This document shows, piece by piece, positions 58,881 through 64,000 of a stretch of DNA of 64,000 nucleotides. The stretch comes from Callipepla californica brunnescens. Lineage: Eukaryota > Chordata > Aves > Galliformes > Odontophoridae. A program made the position numbers and the translations under genes. Position 1 is the first letter of the stretch, and every line of letters starts with the position of its first letter. The DNA is taken from assembly GCA_023055505.1 (NCBI GenBank), contig JALIRH010000035.1, positions 5,512,382 to 5,576,381 of the forward strand, given 5' to 3'. The notes beneath the pieces were generated by a model. That model was not told the origin of the DNA, searched no databases, and saw only the letters and a program-made list of their open reading frames with translations.

Positions 58881-59387
58881 GATGCCACGGTGCCCTTCAG
58901 GAGCGGATTTTCCCTCTTTTGCCCAGGCTGGCAATGGATCTGTGCACTGAAACTCCCCCACGGTGCTTCGATGGGGAGAATTTCAGATGCAGGAGGGCAG
59001 GGATGGAGTATGGGATTTGTGTCTTGAGCTGACAACACAGCATCTGAATTGCTGTTTGGTGGAAAAACTGTCAGCTCTAAGACTCGGGTTTGGGTTTCAT
59101 TTTAATTTGGTCCCCTGTAGCTGTTGAGGGGTCTTTGCACAAAGGAGAAGGATTCCTATAGCCAAAAGCTGACCTGCAGGCTCTTCACCCTGGGTTACAG
59201 TGGCCTGATCCCATTGTCTCCACTTCAGAGCAATTCACCATTCCCAAAGCATGACTGGCAGCCAGCCTTTGCCATCTGCTCTGGCCCCTTATTACAGATT
59301 CATAACAAACATATGTGACAATTAGATCCATAAAACATCTCGTAGATCATATGTGGTTGAGATGTGGGCATATGCTCTCTGCCCCGT
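58881..59387. other. Non-coding stretch, no gene seen
   Basis: Unique DNA up to the left edge of the fourth repeat copy, with no notable structure. Confidence 0.4.
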
Positions 59388-59722
59388 TGTAGCAGAAATG
59401 GTGAGTCAGGGCCTGAAGCAGTGATGCAGCACCTGGTGGGAAGGCAGGGCCAGCCCAGGGAGCTCAGGTGCATGCAGTGCTGAGTGCTGGGAGGCTGGAG
59501 CCAGGACCACCCCTTCCCTGCCCTCATTTAGGGGTTGGCAGTGGGGGTGAGGGGTTTCTGTTGGAGCTCCCTGTGTACCTGTGGCCTTCTAAAGGTAAGC
59601 AGCTTTTTTTTTTTTTCTTTTATTTCTGCTTCCTTGGCTGTTGTTTTTCAGCAAACCCTCACTTGCTGTAGCCTGGCACTTCACTCCCCCACTATCATTG
59701 CTGCGCTTTCTATTGTGTTGCA
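59388..59722 (+). repeat. Unnamed interspersed repeat, copy 4 of 4
   Basis: This is the clearest copy. It starts TGTAGCAGAAATGGTGAGTC and ends TATTGTGTTGCA, so its limits are TG...CA, which favours a solo-LTR interpretation. The core block and the CTAAAGGTAAGCAGC donor-like word are kept, and the following T-tract is expanded to 13 bases. On the minus strand the tract contains AATAAA, which would suit an LTR polyadenylation signal in that orientation. No target duplication is obvious. Confidence 0.8.
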
Positions 59723-61261
59723 CCAATAAATCCCATAGCTGAGCTGGGTTTGTTCTTAGAGAGGGCTGTGAGGAAGAGGGATGAGGTGTTCTCTCGTGCA
59801 TCAGAGGGAAGGTCTGGAGGAGAAATCCTGCTCTGCTAGAAGAGAGGGGAAATAAACAATGGATGCTGGGGCTTTGCAAAGAGCAGTGCTCTCTTGATGC
59901 CTCATTCCCTAAAGACACAAAGAGCAAACTTGGCTGGCTGAGCTGAAAGATGCACAGAGGCTCATCTCAGATGGGTGCCCTGAGGTTTGCATGAGGTCTC
60001 CTTGTCTCCTCTGAAGAACCACCTCTGAGCAAGCATTGCTGGTCACACAAGTGACTGATTATGATGGTAACCAGACTCAACAGCTGTAATTGAATTGCAG
60101 CTTGAAAATGAGCAGCTCAGAAGGAGCAGTAATAGTTTCCAGCTGCTCTGCAGCCCCTGTATGCGAGCAGGGTCAGCTCTGTTGTCAGTGGGACATGGCC
60201 ACAGAGCACAGCTTTAGCCTCCGTGGTTTGGTCTCTTTGTCCCTTTGTTCATTTGCCTTTGGAAGAAGCTGCTTCCCACTGCTTCGTGATGCTCAATAAC
60301 CTCCTCCCACCCCACACTTGTAGACACAGGGAGAACTTTTTCCCATATTTCTTCTGTCAGCCCTTCTCCAGCTCTCCTAACCTCACCATTTACTTATCCT
60401 TTAGTAAGCACAAGGTTTCAAGGCTGGAAACATGAAGACCCATTTCTCCTGCACATCCCATGGTGAGGGCAGCAGCATGGTCATACGTAGCCCCCTGTTT
60501 TTCCCAAGTTTACATTTTATTACTGTCACCTAGTGCTGTTGCAGCAATAGATTGGGCAGGCAGCATGGATATGGAAGCCTCCTTTGAGTGCTCTGATAAA
60601 TGGCTGAAGAAGGCCTTCAACAGGGAGACCTCATAAGGGAGCTGGGATGGCTGGGGGCCAAGAGCATCATTGGACATGGTGCTAGGTGCAGGGATGTATG
60701 CGGATTTGCAGTTCCAGCTTGGTCACTGATGCTGAGAAGGTGGAGGGGCAAATCTGAGGAGCTCTGCAGAGAGAACAAGTGGTTTTGATGGCAAATGAGA
60801 CAGAACGAAAGCAGGACTCACGACTTCTGGCAGTGCAGACCTCTGTGTATTAAGCACTGAGATGATTTCATTTGCTCCTTGTCCCACTTTCCCTTCCCTC
60901 TCTTGCTTACTTGCCAGGGGGAGGAAAAAAGCACCTTTTTGGAAATTGCATCATCTGTCACTTTGCAGCAGGCAGGGCTGAGAGCGTGGCAATGGCAGCA
61001 GCCAGGCTCCCGTGGTCGATACAAAAGTCCAAATTGCAGAAAGAATTATCCCTGGGCAGACCTTCCCAACGCGCGCTCCCCCCAGGGCTCTGTTCTCCTT
61101 CATTGTGGGTTGGTGGCACTTTTGATCACAACCCAAAGTGGACAGGCTTTTCTCTGCTGGAAGAACCTTGAGTAGGAGCTCTTTGACCTGCTCTTGCTGC
61201 AGACACCCATCCATGCAGATCATCTCAGCTACAAGCAGAAAGATGAGCTCAAGAAATCTCT
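59723..61261. other. Non-coding stretch, no gene seen
   Basis: Unique DNA. CTGTCACCTAGTGCTG at 60524-60539 is loosely CTCF-like. A minus frame of 136 codons (60951-61361) has no recognised content. Confidence 0.4.
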
Positions 61262-61335
61262 CCTTGACTAGATTGAGTTCCAACCCCTCTCCCATGGGCA
61301 GGGTTGCCAGCCTCCAGAAAACCACTAGGTCTCCC
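61262..61335 (-). mobile_element. Probable CR1 remnant, reverse orientation
   Basis: GAGTTCCAACCCCTCTCCCA, then TGGGCAGGGTTGCCAGCC and CCACTAGGTC follow the reversed CR1 pattern (GAGTCCAACC..TGCCATGGGCAGGG..CC..CCACTAGACC). Short and diverged. Confidence 0.5.
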
Positions 61336-64000
61336 CTTCCCCATCCCTCAGCAGATGTCACATCCCCTGGTTCTGCTCAACATTACCCAAAGCAAAGGCT
61401 GATGAAGGGAAAGCAAAGATGCTGGATTTGGAGACATATTGTGGGAATGGAGGAGATAAATCCCGAGCACACAGCCTGCATGGGGAGAGGAAGACAAATA
61501 CTGAAATAAATATGAGAAGAAGACAAATTTGGGCTACAGGGAACGGGTGAGCCAGAGAGAGAGAGGAAATTGCACTGAAATAGACGAGGTTTCCTGGAGA
61601 CAAAGGTAAAATTGGGAAAAATGAGATATAAACTGAAGGGGGATAAATCACGAGGGCAGAAATGTCTGAAAATTATTGGGAATGAAGCCTTGCTGGTAAG
61701 TGAGACATCCCAGGCAAGACAGATCTGTGGCGAGCAACAAATACAGCAGTGGTGACAAGGACAAAGCCGAGCAGGGAACGGGGTGGTGAGCTCTGCCTCC
61801 TCCCAGAGGGCTTTCTCCGGCCGCATCTCACATGCTTTGGGCAGCAGTTATCTCCTCGGAATATAAACTGAGGGATGAAATGATTGATGATGGAGTGTGG
61901 GTATCTTCACATCTCCGAAATGTCCGAATCCTTCATTTCTGCAGAGAAATGCCTTATCCAGTGAGCTGGGGCAGGAAAACATGCATGCCTATGAACTCCA
62001 GCCTTGCAAATGGAGCCAGTCCCTTTTTGTAAAAGGTTTGTAGCCATGGTACTGGCTTTTTTCAGCCTCTTCCCAAAGGGGAAAAAAAACAATTGCAGAA
62101 TGATGACCTGAAAACCATTGAGCCCTCCATGGAGGGAGCAAAGCAGCACCAGGAGCGACCACTGCTGGGGGCATCTCTTCTGCCCTGTGCCTCCCGAAGA
62201 TGGGCAGCACTTCTGTCCTTTCCTTTGGGTTCCTCTCTTGCTCCTTATCTCAGTGACACCGCACAGATAAATAGCAGTGCTAATCCTATATTGAGATCAC
62301 AACATGCTTTACACTTCTGTGCTGCATCGCAAGCAAGGAAAGCTCTCCCCAGGCTGTAGGAAAGCAGCATGGGATTTTTTTTCCTTTTTTTTTTTTTTTG
62401 TGCCAGGCAAAGCTGTGACATAAAGCTTATGGCTCGTTACAGGGTTTTTCCACATCTCCCTCACTTTGCTTTGGCAGGGAATTGAGTTTTCAGCTGGGAA
62501 GAGAGCGTTCCTTGCCAAACACACCCCCGGTTTTCCAGTGGAAGAGCGGAGATGCACACACCAGCACTCTACAAATGGGTAACTCTGTTTGGAAGGGGGG
62601 ATGTGTTAAAAAGCCAGTGGTTTCCATAGAGAAAATACTCCGTTTTTTTCCCACCAAAAGTTATTTCTTTCTCATAAGCCTAAGGCAACACCTCTGCTCA
62701 TTTGCAGCAGTTTCTGGCTGGCACGGGGCTCTTGGGGCAGTTATTGGAGGAAATGTAGAAACTGAAGGGATTTGAAGTGGGATTTGAAACTGGATTTGAA
62801 GCTGACCTAGCTGATGCCAGCAGCTTCCTGGGGTACGTGGGGACCAACTCACTGTCCCTGTGCCCCACAGCCATCACCGAAGGCGCCCAATGCTGCGGTT
62901 TCCCGTTCAGTGAGAAGCAAAGGGGAATTTGCTGTGGAGCTGAGCACAGAGGGGAAGATGCACAAGAAAAAAGAATGAGGAGATACAAAGGTTGGTGTTA
63001 AATCCTGTCTCATCTCCTGCATCCATGTGGCAGGCCCCTCTGATGTGCCCTAGTGTCTGTGCACCCCATGCCTGGCACTTTATGTATGCCCACATTCACC
63101 CTGTTCTTGCTGCTTTCCTGGCCTTTCCCCTTTCTTCCACACTCTGATTTATGTAATTTGAAGTCCTGGTTGGGAGCTGATATTATGACACGTCCAGACT
63201 TCAAAATAAACCTCCCTCTTGATACTGGGTTATTTTATTGGGTGCATCAAGGCTGAAAACAACCTCATTCATCTTAAGAAATGTATTTTCCCATTTGCTG
63301 TATAAATACATACATGTTTCCTTGCATTATTCACCTAGGCACAGCAGATAGATGAGCAGTAACAACGGTGCCACATTTTTATTTCTCATTCTGTAACAGA
63401 AAAGGCACTGGGGAGTTTTGTGGCAGGAGCTCAGCGATGCGGAAAAATCGTCTGGGGCAAAGGTGGGGAGAAAATTGAACAGAGGAGAGATCCCACTGCC
63501 AAGCAAATTCATCTGGGAATGGGGACAAGGGGACTCAGCCCATCTGGGGCCATTGTCTTGATCAGAGAGATGGAAATGGAGGAGCAGAGACAGAGGAGAA
63601 GCCAGAGGAGAGGTGAAAAATAAGACCAGGAGGAGAAATATAAATAGGTAGAGAAGAAGAGGAAGGGATGACAAGAGAGGGGGGAAAAATGAATAATTGA
63701 GAGTCTGTAATAAACACAGTGTAGACACACAGAAAAAACGCCTATGTGAAAATGTAATTACTGGCTGTATCAATAACATCAGTGCACAAGACCGGCTGCA
63801 GTGGGGTTACGACCAAAACAAGCCATAAGTCTTGTGGAAGCTCAATTCAGATGCACCTTAGAAATGATCTGTGTTTAAGTCTAGGCATCTTAATTCCCCA
63901 GTACCTCCACGGTGATCTCGTGAAATAATAAAGGGGGAAGTCAGCCTCTGCTTACATCGGCTCTGAGCCCTGGATAGGTGGTGAAGTCCTGGTCTGGGGG
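61336..64000. other. Non-coding stretch to the window end
   Basis: Unique DNA with a T-tract (62378-62399) and purine-rich segments (61540-61640, 63570-63690). Minus frames of 147 and 150 codons (61383-61826, 63327-63779) owe their length to pyrimidine-rich complement and have low-complexity Ser/Leu/Phe content. No gene is supported up to the right edge. Confidence 0.4.

Noticed and set aside
63327..63779. 150-codon minus-strand frame
   Set aside because: Complement of a purine-rich tract. Ser/Leu/Phe-rich low complexity, with no domain.
1..64000. CRISPR arrays, bacterial operons, prophage or tRNA genes
   Set aside because: No regularly spaced identical repeats, no Shine-Dalgarno-linked gene rows and no cloverleaf with A/B-box words were found. 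The composition and CR1 content are avian.

Overview
The window reads as vertebrate nuclear DNA, most likely from a bird and plausibly a galliform. The main evidence is a set of CR1 LINE 3' ends, several still carrying the ATTCTAT-type tail (near 6420 and 17866), at the low density seen in compact avian genomes. There are no prokaryote-style gene rows. The open frames are short (longest 223 codons), overlap in several frames and carry no domain I recognise.

The only coding sequence I can support is the first 59 bases. This is the 3' end of a plus-strand terminal exon whose last 18 residues, IKTEPVDQSKSESAEEVK, include a SUMO-consensus IKTE motif. The rest looks like 3'UTR and then about 63 kb of non-coding flank. 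I could not name the gene.

Layout: 1-59 coding end; 60 to about 1.1 kb probable 3'UTR with an overlapping AATAAA pair; 1.2-10.5 kb two copies of an unnamed interspersed repeat, three plus-strand CR1 tails and three non-repetitive AT-rich blocks with homeodomain, forkhead or POU-type words; 10.5-26.9 kb two minus-strand CR1 fragments, homopolymer tracts and several regulatory-looking blocks; 27-43 kb mostly featureless, with a third repeat copy, a GATA-rich degenerate array and one element with paired GCGCCAAA words; 43.5-46.1 kb the densest run of regulatory-looking sequence, including an exact TGATTGACAG PBX-PREP word and a forkhead cluster; 46.5-64 kb a minisatellite, further candidates, a fourth repeat copy and CR1 remnants.

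My working picture is the 3' flank of a gene, possibly a developmental regulator, containing candidate distal enhancers. That is inferred from base composition and motif content only; no alignment was available. I found no new protein-coding system. The observations most worth following are the dyad-symmetric motif blocks, the four-copy same-strand repeat family with a conserved splice-donor-like word, and the GATA-rich array.
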